From the NCBI GenBank assembly GCA_002254745.1, contig NJED01000002.1, positions 1 to 20,909 on the forward strand: 20,909 bases of DNA. Direction: 5' to 3'. Each line of letters opens with the position of its first letter. The first letter of the stretch is position 1. The DNA is from Desulfurococcales archaeon ex4484_217_1. Lineage in GTDB: Archaea; Thermoproteota; Thermoprotei_A; EX4484-217-1. The notes beneath the pieces were generated by a model, which saw nothing but the letters and a program-made list of their open reading frames with translations, was not told the origin of the DNA and did not search any database. Positions 1-7,157 of the stretch are shown here, piece by piece. Made by a program: the position numbers and the translations under genes.

Positions 1-38
1 CCCTTGCGGGCTTTTTTAACATTTAACCTTGCCTCCAT
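1..38 (-). CDS. Start of a leftward gene cut by the window edge (product unknown)
   Basis: On the minus strand an ATG at 38-36 is followed by 12 open codons reading MEARLNVKKARK before the window ends. An AGGAG Shine-Dalgarno sequence lies at 48-44, five bases upstream of the ATG. That is the main evidence for a real start. The fragment is basic and too short to assign a family. Confidence 0.45.
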   Translation of the reverse strand, partial: MEARLNVKKARK

Positions 39-117
39 TTTTTCTCCTCACATTAAACCTTTACTAGCTCTGTCTCATTTTAAACGGCGAAAATATAGAG
101 GAATGTCTAGGTTCGTC

Positions 118-197
118 GCCTATTAGTCACCGTGGAGCTCAAAATACATTATAATATACGTTAGTGATAGCCTATCATGAGCTGGTATAGCCTATTA
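118..197. promoter_or_regulatory. Repeated GCCTATTA-type motif upstream of the winged-helix gene
   Basis: GCCTATTA occurs at 118-125 and 190-197, with GCCTATCA at 170-177. The last two lie inside the 9-mer ATAGCCTAT (167-175 and 187-195), which is itself a dyad around a central C and is repeated at exactly 20 bp, close to two helical turns. The first copy of the dyad extends to GATAG-C-CTATC (166-176). These repeats lie 75-150 bp before the gene at 271 and could be binding sites for its own product or a paralog, which is inference. Confidence 0.45.
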
Positions 198-222
198 CGC
201 ATGCAATCGCACAATACGATTT

Positions 223-262
223 GAAATATATTCAAATAGGTTCTAAGGTAAATGCGAGGGTG
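223..262 (+). promoter_or_regulatory. Promoter and Shine-Dalgarno site of the 271-954 gene
   Basis: GAAATATATTC at 223-233 fits an archaeal BRE/TATA element. A start site about 26 bp downstream would fall near 253. GAGGGTG at 256-262 is a good Shine-Dalgarno sequence eight bases before the TTG at 271, and it decides that start. Confidence 0.5.
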
Positions 263-270
263 CTAAAGTA

Positions 271-954
271 TTGGTTGAAACATTAAGTAGGAGTATTGAA
301 GTATTAAGGAATATTGATAGCTTAATAGATTTAGGTAGGGCAACAGCGCAGCTTAAAATCCTACTTACCATAGGTAGGAGAAGAGTAACTATAGATGAAA
401 TAGTGAAATATTCTAAGTTAAAACGGAAAACAGTACTTGATGCTCTAAGAAAATTAGAAGCAAAGGATCTTGTAGCAAGAAAAGGTAGCTATTACGTTCT
501 CACAAACAGTGGTGTGTCTGTGTATGAAACACTTTTACGTTTAGCTTCAATAGACTACAACACCGAAGTTTCTATACCTTCAAACATACCATATAAAAAG
601 ACTTTATTTCTTGAAGCATACGATGAACTTTTAAGCGCACTGTACTTGCTAAGAACTCTTGAAATTATAGGTGTTTCAAGTAAGCCGTATCCTTTGAAGA
701 AATTAGCATCAAGAATAGGTGTTTCACAAATAACCCTTGATAGTCATCTTAGACGTTTTACTTCACCAGAACTTCCTATACTAAGAAGAGTTTATAGCGA
801 TTTTGAATCAAGGCATGTGTGTTATAAACTGACTGATTTAGGTTTAAAATTCTATAGATCCGTTTTCCCTAGAAGAGCAAGAAATCTTATGGAGGGCATA
901 GGTATAATACTTGTCATTGCAGTAAGTATTATAATTCTCTTACTGCTTCTCTAG
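271..954 (+). CDS. Membrane-anchored tandem winged-helix regulator (ArnR-like architecture)
   Basis: The 227-residue product starts at TTG with a good Shine-Dalgarno site. Residues about 25-92 form a winged-helix DNA-binding domain (helix-turn-helix around 40-66 with KTVLDALRKLE, wing near 70-78). A second winged-helix-like unit covers about 110-200, and residues 207-227 are a very hydrophobic C-terminal membrane helix. It shares the N-terminal signature DSLIDxxRAxxQL and the recognition-helix motif LDALRKLE with the proteins at 5570-6337 and 8061-8942, so the three are paralogs. Known case: ArnR and ArnR1 of Sulfolobus are membrane-bound winged-helix activators of archaellin expression. Here the same role is inferred from architecture and from the convergent pilus ATPase gene one base away. 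No sensor domain is visible. Confidence 0.85.
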   Translation: MVETLSRSIEVLRNIDSLIDLGRATAQLKILLTIGRRRVTIDEIVKYSKLKRKTVLDALRKLEAKDLVARKGSYYVLTNSGVSVYETLLRLASIDYNTEVSIPSNIPYKKTLFLEAYDELLSALYLLRTLEIIGVSSKPYPLKKLASRIGVSQITLDSHLRRFTSPELPILRRVYSDFESRHVCYKLTDLGLKFYRSVFPRRARNLMEGIGIILVIAVSIIILLLLL

Positions 955-955
955 C

Positions 956-2388
956 TTACAACTTTGCCTTTTTTACTTTCTTAAGAGCTTCCTCAAGTCC
1001 TTCTAGGATTGTGTATTGTGTTTCTTCTTTACTTTTTCCCTTTAGTTTCTCATCAATGATATTGTATATTTTGCTAACAACTCCGAAAACCTTGTAGTAG
1101 TCAAAGACCTTCTTATTTACAAGCTCCCTTATTATCTTCGCTCTTAAATCCAGTTCTCTATAGATAAGTTTCATTTCTCTCCTCGGAATACCTCTAATAG
1201 TGGCTATTTTCTCTTCAAGTAAGTAGCTTGATCCTTTCCCTCTAAATAGGAACGTGTCTGTTGCAGGGTCCCATGTAAAGACCGGGATGTAAACTATTGA
1301 ATCTGCTTTGGCATCATAGCCTATGATTTCATTAACGCTAATCATTCTTCTCAACATTATCCCCTCCCTATAAACAGCGCTTTGTATTATCACGAAGTTT
1401 AAATTGTCGAGCTGCGTTTTCGGAACGTTTATTGGTGGCGAAGTAATTCTCTGAATAAGCCTTAAAACACTACCAGCGTGAAATGTAGCAAGAACGGGAT
1501 GACCTGTGTTGTGGAGTGCTATGGGTATTTCTCCACCTATGAAGAGTTCTGTTTCAGGAATAGAAATATCGTAGACGTGACCGCTGTATGGTTTTTTCAC
1601 AATTTTTAATACTTTTAGCAATGCTATATCGCTTTCTAGTAGTGCTTCGATTTTTCTCAAGAACTTAATATCTCCGCTGCTGAACGTGTTTGAATATTTC
1701 TTTAAAAATCTTAGTAGTTTCCTAAGAGTGTTTCTGGTAATGAATTTTTGTTTTCCCCGCTTAAACCTTGAAATAATGTACGTTAATTCTAAAGGCAGTT
1801 TTCTTTCAAGTTTCTTCCTTTCTAAGAACCTGATTATTGGTTTTAACGGTACCTTCCCGCTCCAAGGTCTAATTCTTCCCTTACCATATAAGCGTATGTG
1901 TACATCATAGTATTTGCCATTCTTAAACATCTTTGATTCGAAACCTGCTATTCTAGTTAACCATACGAGCTCTAAAGCTAGCCTCTTATTCTTAGTAGAG
2001 TAGACAACTATTCCGGCACGAATATCTGTTCTTCTAGCATCAGCCATGTAGCCTTCTAAAAATGCCTTTGCAACGTCGGAACATGCTTTCCATAGCTGCT
2101 GCGGTAAGTGTTTTTCACATAGTTTAGGACTGCAAAGAATACTGACTAGGTAGCTTAAAGGAGCATTATAAACCCTGAAGATACTGTATGTCTTTCTATT
2201 CTTAACGTGAACTTTTATATTAAATTTTTTCTTCAGTATTTTTACAATCTTATTCGCTATTTCATTTTCTGAAACACCAAATGAGAATGTTGGATTCTTT
2301 AATTTCCTTTTTGCCTCAATACATCCATCTGCAAGATAAGCTAGGTCTCTATCTAGGCATAGTATTCTAGGTATAGTATTGCTATTTC
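956..2388 (-). CDS. C-terminal part of intein-containing archaellum/type IV pilus ATPase (frame-shifted half)
   Basis: This frame is open without stops from just after the N-terminal half's stop codon (2389) down to 956. Its first in-frame ATG is at 2047 (weak AGAAGG upstream). Residues before that ATG encode the first endonuclease motif (near LAYLADGCIE), so the ATG is unlikely to be the original start. It contains the rest of the intein, ending in block F (VYDISIPETELFIGG) and the terminal IALHN at 1508. It then encodes the 183-residue C-extein beginning TGHPVLATFHAGSV, the His-box region of the GspE/VirB11/ArlI superfamily. Joined to the N-extein this restores the family sequence FQAMQTGHPVLATFHAGS exactly. 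The end at 956 is one base from the convergent winged-helix gene. No ArlJ/TadC-like membrane platform gene follows. Confidence 0.85.
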
Positions 2389-2736
2389 TTACTTGAACAT
2401 AACCTCCATTGGCAATTTTCCGGATTTGGGCTTTACTTCTAAACTATTCTCATCAAGTATGAAAACGCTATGAGAACCCGTAGTTTTTATAGTGCCTTTG
2501 CCCTCATATGTAATCTCGTATATTTCTTTTGCTTTATGACGTAAAACATACTTTATTTTTGACCATTTTACCACGCCTTGTCTATCCATAGACAATGTTT
2601 CATAGTTCTCTACGAATTTAGGCACGTTTTCTTCATTTTCACTATAAAATTGATCTATGAAAGCACCTACAGGTATTAATTTAATCTCTCCCGTAATGGT
2701 ATTTCTTACCAAAACTGGGGTATCCCATGAAACACT
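1508..2736 (-). other. Intein with LAGLIDADG-like insert, interrupted by a frame break
   Basis: The intein begins at Ser (codon 2736-2734) in SVSWDTPVLV, a typical block A. Block B is TTGSHSVFIL with the TxxH signature. A homing-endonuclease-like insert follows, with degenerate motifs near LAYLADG and FLEGYMADA. Blocks F and G end in His-Asn followed by Thr+1 of the C-extein. The span is 1229 bases, that is 410 codons minus one base. The reading frame changes at about 2389-2392, where AAG is followed by TAA. One extra base would give an unbroken 410-residue intein. All visible splicing residues (Ser1, block B Thr/His, penultimate His, terminal Asn, Thr+1) are present. Confidence 0.92.
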
Positions 2737-3930
2737 TTGCATAGCCTGGAATGCTATGTTTCCTTCTGCTCCTCTAATTTCGCCTACAACTATGTAGTTT
2801 GGTCTTTGCCTAAGAGCTGCTTTCAATAGGTCAAACATCGTGACGCTGCTTTCAGCACTGCCTGTGTCTCTTGTTAGTTCTCTAATCCAGTTCTCATGCG
2901 GTACCTGTACTTCAGCAGTATCTTCAATTGTTACAATTTTAGCTGTAGGCCTGATGAATGTTATCATAGCATTTAATGATGTAGTTTTGCCTGAAGCAGT
3001 TTCCCCGGAAATGAAGCCGCTCATACCTTCTAATAAAAGCATCCACAGATAAGCTGCAACTCTTTCATCTAACGTACCCCAGTTTACAAGCTGGATAATA
3101 GATAGGGGTTTCTTTGAAAACTTTCTTATGGTAAAGTTACTGCCTTTTAAACTAACATCTGTTCCAAAAACAATGTTTATACGGCTACCGTCAGGCAGTG
3201 TAGCATCAACTATCGGTCTGGCATGGCTTACAGGCTTACCTATTCTCTCACTAAGCTCAATAACGAACCTGTCTAGCTCTTCTTCGGTTTCAAACTTAAT
3301 ACTTGTTTCCAGGGGGCCGAAGATTTTATGAACTATGTAAATATAGCCTAAACCGTCACAACTAATGTCCTCAATGTAGGGATCCCTGATAAACGGCTCT
3401 AAAACACCTAAGCCAACCTTATCTCTAATCAAATAGTATCTTAGATGCTCATAATCAACAACATACACTGGAATCTTCTTAGGAATTCTTCTTCTCGCTA
3501 AAAATTCCTCGTAATTAACAGGGTCTTCTACAACGTCAATTACTTTCTCTAGGAAACTTAGTAATAGCTTCCTCTTCTCTTCAGGTTCTTGTACTACATC
3601 TTTCTCAGTGACTAGTTCCGCAATCTTAGTTTCAACAAGGAACATTAACGTTCTGGGGGGTTTAGGCGGCTCTACAACTATATACTTCCTATAACCTGAC
3701 TCTGTCCCTCCCGGGGGCATATAAACATGTATGAATATGCCTTCACCGAGAGGGTACATTACGTTAACGTAAGATGCTTTTTTCAAATAATCGGGTATTT
3801 TACCTGTAACAAATAATGGAACACCTACTTCACGTATTATTTTCTTTAAATAACTAGCTAAATATGGATACCTTCTTGCTTCTCTACTTAGCTCTTCTGA
3901 TACCACATTTCTTTGTATAGTAAGACTCAT
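2389..3930 (-). CDS. N-terminal part of archaellum/type IV pilus ATPase (ArlI/GspE family) with intein N-half
   Basis: This is a secretion ATPase that would power assembly of an archaeal type IV filament (archaellum or pilus) at the cytoplasmic membrane. Counting from ATG 3930, an N-terminal domain (about 1-270) is followed by a RecA-like core. The core has Walker A GETASGKTT (309-317), an Asp box TIEDTAEVQVPH (334-345) and Walker B with catalytic Glu in NYIVVGEIRG (378-387). The N-extein ends at FQAMQ (residue 398), and Ser399 opens the intein. I prefer ATG 3930 to the TTG at 3948 because GGGGATGA lies just upstream of the ATG. The frame ends at TAA 2389 inside the intein. Exteins joined give 581 residues, somewhat long for the family. 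It could serve a pilus rather than an archaellum. The upstream ArlF/ArlG-like gene ends 10-30 bases away, so they are probably co-transcribed. Confidence 0.9.
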   Translation of the reverse strand: MSLTIQRNVVSEELSREARRYPYLASYLKKIIREVGVPLFVTGKIPDYLKKASYVNVMYPLGEGIFIHVYMPPGGTESGYRKYIVVEPPKPPRTLMFLVETKIAELVTEKDVVQEPEEKRKLLLSFLEKVIDVVEDPVNYEEFLARRRIPKKIPVYVVDYEHLRYYLIRDKVGLGVLEPFIRDPYIEDISCDGLGYIYIVHKIFGPLETSIKFETEEELDRFVIELSERIGKPVSHARPIVDATLPDGSRINIVFGTDVSLKGSNFTIRKFSKKPLSIIQLVNWGTLDERVAAYLWMLLLEGMSGFISGETASGKTTSLNAMITFIRPTAKIVTIEDTAEVQVPHENWIRELTRDTGSAESSVTMFDLLKAALRQRPNYIVVGEIRGAEGNIAFQAMQSVSWDTPVLVRNTITGEIKLIPVGAFIDQFYSENEENVPKFVENYETLSMDRQGVVKWSKIKYVLRHKAKEIYEITYEGKGTIKTTGSHSVFILDENSLEVKPKSGKLPMEVMFK

Positions 3931-3958
3931 GCTTTCATCCCCGACCAAAAATACTTCA

Positions 3959-4465
3959 TTATCCGGTATTCGAAACGTACTCTGATTTCATACCATTATC
4001 TAAAACTACAATGACAATAATGGGCTGAGAAACATCGATAGGCGAAGTAGGTGAGGTCTTTACCTCTAAAATAGCTCCAGGCGGTACTTCTACGAAAACC
4101 TTGCTCGGTATGTTGTATGAGGAGTTGCCTATAATTAACCTGTTAAAGTACCATTCATTGTAATGTAGGACATCAACTCTACGCAACCCTGTCTCATCAA
4201 TATAGTCTACTATTATTTCCGTGTTAACATATGGTATAATGGATTCTTGCCCCACATTTGTGATGTTAATGAAAAGTTCATTTAGGGTAGTATTGTAAAT
4301 TATTGAAGCAATTTTAAACGTTACAGATTCTAAGTGTGTACTTTGCCCTAAAACCTCCTTGGCAGTATTCATCATCACCGTGTATAGCATAGAGCCCAAA
4401 ATAGCTACTGTAATTAGGGTCAACGCTAACATTATTGCTCCAGCAGCTACGACGCCAAACCCCAT
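3959..4465 (-). CDS. ArlF/ArlG-like archaellum or pilus stator protein
   Basis: The 168-residue protein has one N-terminal membrane helix (about 6-30, hydrophobic with GAIMLALTLITVAILG). An extracellular domain dominated by beta strands follows, with several Asn-x-Ser/Thr sequons such as NTTL, NITN and NSSY. This layout matches the archaellum stator subunits ArlF and ArlG and related pilus components, whose beta-sandwich domains sit outside the membrane. The start is an ATG preceded by GAGTGAT. It is the first gene of a two-gene unit with the ATPase. I cannot tell ArlF from ArlG, and a minor pilin-like protein is an alternative. Confidence 0.7.
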   Translation of the reverse strand: MGFGVVAAGAIMLALTLITVAILGSMLYTVMMNTAKEVLGQSTHLESVTFKIASIIYNTTLNELFINITNVGQESIIPYVNTEIIVDYIDETGLRRVDVLHYNEWYFNRLIIGNSSYNIPSKVFVEVPPGAILEVKTSPTSPIDVSQPIIVIVVLDNGMKSEYVSNTG

Positions 4466-4753
4466 AATATCACTCTACAGTTTTATGCAAAGATACATGA
4501 TGTTCTATATTCTTGAATTATAAGATATGTTGGAAAGCTAAGCTACTACCTAACAATAGCGTCTAATAGGCGAAATCACCTTTCTTTTAGAGAAACACCA
4601 AGCTAAGACGTATTATTTATACGTAAAAGTATTACCCTTAAAAATATAAAGGTTGTAAAGCATACTACTATTAAAGGTGTGCAGTGATAATACGGTAATA
4701 CGCTAGACATTAAGCGATGATGTCAATAATAAAACTGTAAATATGGTGACATT
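4466..4753. promoter_or_regulatory. Divergent intergenic region with palindrome and GGCGAAAT motif
   Basis: The gap separates the leftward pilus unit from the rightward gene at 4754. It contains a perfect inverted repeat ACGTAT-(5)-ATACGT (4608-4624), the motif CTAATAGGCGAAAT (4563-4576) that shares TCGCCTATTAG in reverse with 117-127, and an AT-rich TATA-like tract at 4636-4654. GGTGAC (4745-4750) is the Shine-Dalgarno site for TTG 4754. I see no coding sequence or RNA gene here. Confidence 0.45.
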
Positions 4754-5131
4754 TTGAGTATAAATGCGTTAAAGAAGATGCTAGTCAAATTACTCAGTAG
4801 CGACAAGGAGATTAAATTCTCTATGGATACTCTAGTAAGAGGGTTAAGCGGAGTAAAACATAAGGTTGATATTTACATATCTCACCCATGTAACTTAGCA
4901 GTTATGATTCCATGCGGCGATCTTAAGGTAGAGCTTATCAAGGCAGTTGTTATAGGTATTGATATTCGCGTACCGGTGGTTCTTTTAATAAATGAGGAAG
5001 AGTTAATGAAGTATGAGAAAGATTTTCTAGATATCCTAGAAGAAGTACCTGTAAAAATTATATTATATAGGAAACCTAGTGAAGAATATTCTAAATTGTA
5101 TCAGGAGATCATTAGGGAGTGTAAAAGCTAA
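4754..5131 (+). CDS. Small protein with SGVxHxV motif, possibly a restriction-endonuclease-like fold
   Basis: The 125-residue protein starts at TTG with GGTGA upstream. Its core reads VRGLSGVKHKVDIYI, then CGDLKVELIK, then VVIGIDIRVPVVLL. A VD strand followed by a DLK strand resembles the order of catalytic residues in PD-(D/E)xK restriction-like domains, but the match is weak and I see no flanking DNA-binding domain. The protein at 9576-9833 shares VRGxSGVxHxV and IGxDI, so the two are probably paralogs. Its end overlaps the convergent gene at 5128 by four bases. Function is not recognised. A nucleic-acid-binding or protein-binding role is as likely as nuclease activity. Confidence 0.65.
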   Translation: MSINALKKMLVKLLSSDKEIKFSMDTLVRGLSGVKHKVDIYISHPCNLAVMIPCGDLKVELIKAVVIGIDIRVPVVLLINEEELMKYEKDFLDILEEVPVKIILYRKPSEEYSKLYQEIIRECKS

Positions 5132-5496
5132 ATAGCTAGTAATTCTTTGCTCTTGCTAGCTAGCTCTTTAAGACTCTTTATCAGATTTTCCGCATAGCTA
5201 ACTACAGAAGATGGGTCAACATATTTATACAGCTGGAGCACAATAACCTTATTTCTCATTAATGGAATAATGGCGTACCATAACCTCTTCTTCAAAGTAA
5301 TATACTCTTCAAGCGGCTTAAGCGATATAGAGGCTAAAAGACAGAAAACCCCTATATACTCATCAGGTTTATAGGATGGAGGATATGTTTCAATAAGTTT
5401 CAATCCTTCATAGAGGGCAGCTGCTTGGACTACCTCCCCATCAACGAGAAGACATAAGGCTGAACCACAGTACTTCATAGTATCTGACAATATCAT
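5128..5496 (-). CDS. Small roadblock/longin-like protein
   Basis: The 122-residue protein starts at ATG behind a strong GAGGGG Shine-Dalgarno site. The predicted order is beta (ALCLLVDGEVVQAAALYEG), helix (DEYIGVFCLLASI), beta (KRLWYAIIPL, KVIVLQLY) and a C-terminal helix (YAENLIKSLKELAS). This is the layout of roadblock/LC7 (profilin-like) domains. The same pattern, with LVDGxVxxAxxx and a C-terminal LxSLxxL helix, recurs in the protein at 7158-7547. Known roadblock proteins bind small GTPases or dimerise as scaffolds. No GTPase gene is visible here, so the partner is unknown. It lies 73 bases downstream of the membrane winged-helix gene on the same strand. Confidence 0.65.
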   Translation of the reverse strand: MILSDTMKYCGSALCLLVDGEVVQAAALYEGLKLIETYPPSYKPDEYIGVFCLLASISLKPLEEYITLKKRLWYAIIPLMRNKVIVLQLYKYVDPSSVVSYAENLIKSLKELASKSKELLAI

Positions 5497-5529
5497 TTCC
5501 CCTCAAGTATCATTAAATATTCTTTTTAC

Positions 5530-5559
5530 GTAATTTAAAACTTTTGTGTTATGGAACAC
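5530..5559 (-). promoter_or_regulatory. Promoter of the 5128-5496 gene with adjacent inverted repeat
   Basis: A TATA-like TTTTAAATTA (minus strand, about 5530-5540) sits at a distance that would start transcription near 5510, just before the Shine-Dalgarno site. Immediately upstream is the dyad GTGTT-ATGG-AACAC (5546-5559), placed where an activator or repressor could touch the promoter. Confidence 0.35.
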
Positions 5560-5569
5560 TAATACGGTC

Positions 5570-6337
5570 TTATTTGTGTACAACATGTGCACCTATTACA
5601 GTAAGTACTGCAGCTGCCAAGAGAATACTTATTGATATAATATGAGATATAGGTAATAGGAGTACTGCGAAGAGAATACCTAGTACGCTTGAGTACAGTA
5701 TTATTTTATCAGCTATTTGACGCTTACTTGCTTTTCTCGCCTCTATTGAAATAATGTTGTTATATAGTCTTTTACCGTAGGCTGTTAACACATATACTCT
5801 CTTAACACCAAATATGCTTCTTCTCCTGGTGGTTTTTACTAATTTATTTTTAGACATATTATTTAAATGGGTAATGTAGTTCTTTACTTTCTTAGGGCTC
5901 ACACCAAGCGTATGGCTTATCTTCACTAATGTAAGTCCATTGCTTTTGCCAAGGAGTACAATTATGTTCTTTAATGTGCCATAGAAAACAAGTTTGTAAG
6001 CTATTTCTCTTAAATCTTTTTCATCATCTTTCTTCCCTGCTTCCCTTATTTTAAGAAGGCTCTTTAATTGTTCTAAGTATTTCACTCCAATATCCGAAAG
6101 GAAAAATAAGTCATTTCTTCTAACAACTAATCCTTTTATTTCCAACTTTCTCAAAGTATCAAGGACAGTTTTTCTTCTAAACCCTGTTTTAAAAGCTATT
6201 TCATCAGCTGTAAGTCCATACCTATAATGGCTTAGTACAAGAACCACATGGAGCTGTAGTGTGGCTCTCGAGAAGTCTATTATACTGTCCAACTCCCTTA
6301 TATTTTTGAGCATCTTCAATGATATTTCTAATGACAA
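5570..6337 (-). CDS. Membrane-anchored tandem winged-helix regulator (ArnR-like architecture)
   Basis: The 255-residue paralog of the proteins at 271-954 and 8061-8942 has a winged-helix domain at about 22-92 (signature DSIIDFSRATLQL, recognition helix KTVLDTLRKLE). A charged linker and a second winged-helix-like unit follow (about 112-195), then two C-terminal membrane helices (about 210-230 and 233-253). This is the ArnR/ArnR1 layout of a DNA-binding cytoplasmic head with a two-helix anchor. TTG 6337 is chosen because TGAGGGT lies seven bases upstream. Its promoter region is shared with the divergent winged-helix gene at 6438 and contains a perfect palindrome, which suggests cross- or autoregulation. 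Confidence 0.85.
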   Translation of the reverse strand: MSLEISLKMLKNIRELDSIIDFSRATLQLHVVLVLSHYRYGLTADEIAFKTGFRRKTVLDTLRKLEIKGLVVRRNDLFFLSDIGVKYLEQLKSLLKIREAGKKDDEKDLREIAYKLVFYGTLKNIIVLLGKSNGLTLVKISHTLGVSPKKVKNYITHLNNMSKNKLVKTTRRRSIFGVKRVYVLTAYGKRLYNNIISIEARKASKRQIADKIILYSSVLGILFAVLLLPISHIISISILLAAAVLTVIGAHVVHK

Positions 6338-6371
6338 ATAGAAATACCCTCAAATACTATATTTCCGTTAA

Positions 6372-6387
6372 TGTATTTAAAAATACA
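6372..6387. promoter_or_regulatory. 16-bp palindrome in the divergent winged-helix promoter region
   Basis: TGTATTT-AA-AAATACA is a perfect inverted repeat (7-bp arms, 2-bp centre). It also holds TTTTTAAAT on the minus strand, a TATA-like box correctly placed for transcription into the gene ending at 5570 (Shine-Dalgarno at about 6352-6345, TTG 6337). A regulator bound here would overlap that promoter. Confidence 0.5.
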
Positions 6388-6437
6388 GTAAGATTACGTT
6401 GTAGAGAAGTTTATTAGGTAATATAAGGTCATCGGTA

Positions 6438-6761
6438 TTGAAAGGCCTTAAAGTTATTATGTGTTTTAACGGTAATAATATTGCTGATACGGTGATAATG
6501 TGTGATAGTATGAAGAAGAAAGGCGAGTCTACTATTCTTCCATTGAACGTTCTAATGGAATTGATAAGTAGAGACGATAAGACAATGAGTATTAGTGAAC
6601 TTTGCAATAACCTAAATGTAGATCCCAAAGAACTTATGAGAATAGTGAAAATTCTTTCAGATAAGGGCTTAGTTATTCTAAACACTAAGTCGGAGCGTGT
6701 TAAACTATCTGGTTTAGGCCTCCTTTATTTACGAGACTTAAAAGACATGCTTAAAGCCTGA
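6438..6761 (+). CDS. Small winged-helix DNA-binding protein
   Basis: The 107-residue protein carries a winged helix at about 35-95: helices ILPLNVLMELIS and SISELCNNLNVDPKELMRIVKILSDKG, then a wing LVILNTKSERVKLSGLGL. It has no membrane helix, unlike its neighbours. The frame opens at TTG 6438, with a weak AAGGT upstream. A slightly later ATG (6459) would also keep the domain intact. Transcription is divergent from the membrane winged-helix gene across a palindrome. Its last 24 bases overlap the convergent gene at 6738. Target genes are unknown; a local regulator is inferred. Confidence 0.7.
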   Translation: MKGLKVIMCFNGNNIADTVIMCDSMKKKGESTILPLNVLMELISRDDKTMSISELCNNLNVDPKELMRIVKILSDKGLVILNTKSERVKLSGLGLLYLRDLKDMLKA

Positions 6762-7121
6762 ATTCCCCTCTTTCTCCCTTCCATGTTTTAAAAGCTCGCT
6801 CAGTATTAAATATAGAGGAGTGTCTTTCCCCGTTTCTATTAGAGCTATTTTTTCCTCGTTTATAGGCACAATTAGAAACACACAGTTTCTCGTAGTAATG
6901 TACATGAACTTATACTTCCTACCTATTTCTGTAATGTATCTGCGATGGAAGTCTACGATATGTTTAATCATTTTTGAAATTTTTTCATTTCCCATAGTCG
7001 TTTGCTCAGGTATCTTTCTAATGAGATTATAGTTTTCACTTGAAAATATAAACATGTTTTTCGCCAAACCATTCTTAACTAAGTTCTTCAATGTACTAGT
7101 TATTCGTCTATTAGATGTCAT
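6738..7121 (-). CDS. Small roadblock/longin-like protein
   Basis: The 127-residue protein has the same alternation as the proteins at 7158 and 5128: strands (KNMFIFSSENYNLIRKI), a long helix (NEKISKMIKHIVDFHRRYI), three strands (KFMYITTRNCVFLIVPI, KIALIETG) and a C-terminal helix (PLYLILSELLKHG). It is more diverged than the other two, and I call it roadblock-like on predicted topology only. The Shine-Dalgarno site is weak (AAGG close to ATG). It lies 36 bases after the gene at 7158 on the same strand and probably forms the last gene of a unit with 7561 and 7158. Confidence 0.6.
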   Translation of the reverse strand: MTSNRRITSTLKNLVKNGLAKNMFIFSSENYNLIRKIPEQTTMGNEKISKMIKHIVDFHRRYITEIGRKYKFMYITTRNCVFLIVPINEEKIALIETGKDTPLYLILSELLKHGREKEGNSGFKHVF

Positions 7122-7157
7122 AACCTTCTACCTACATGCTTGTGTATTAGAGTAGTA

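Noticed and set aside
1..30. GC-rich start followed by a T-run, resembling an RNA gene end or terminator
   Set aside because: On the minus strand it reads as a start codon with Shine-Dalgarno site and open codons. No tRNA-like arms are visible.
2048..2388. Apparent gene-free gap between two ATPase halves
   Set aside because: It is open in the frame of the downstream half and encodes the first endonuclease motif, so it is part of the intein and not intergenic.
4690..4760. GATGATG tract resembling a C box of a C/D guide RNA
   Set aside because: No CTGA D box and no second box pair lie at a suitable distance.
6377..6685. Minus-strand frame opposite the small winged-helix gene
   Set aside because: The plus-strand frame encodes a recognisable winged helix. 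The antisense product has no coherent pattern, and its frame ends in the divergent promoter region.
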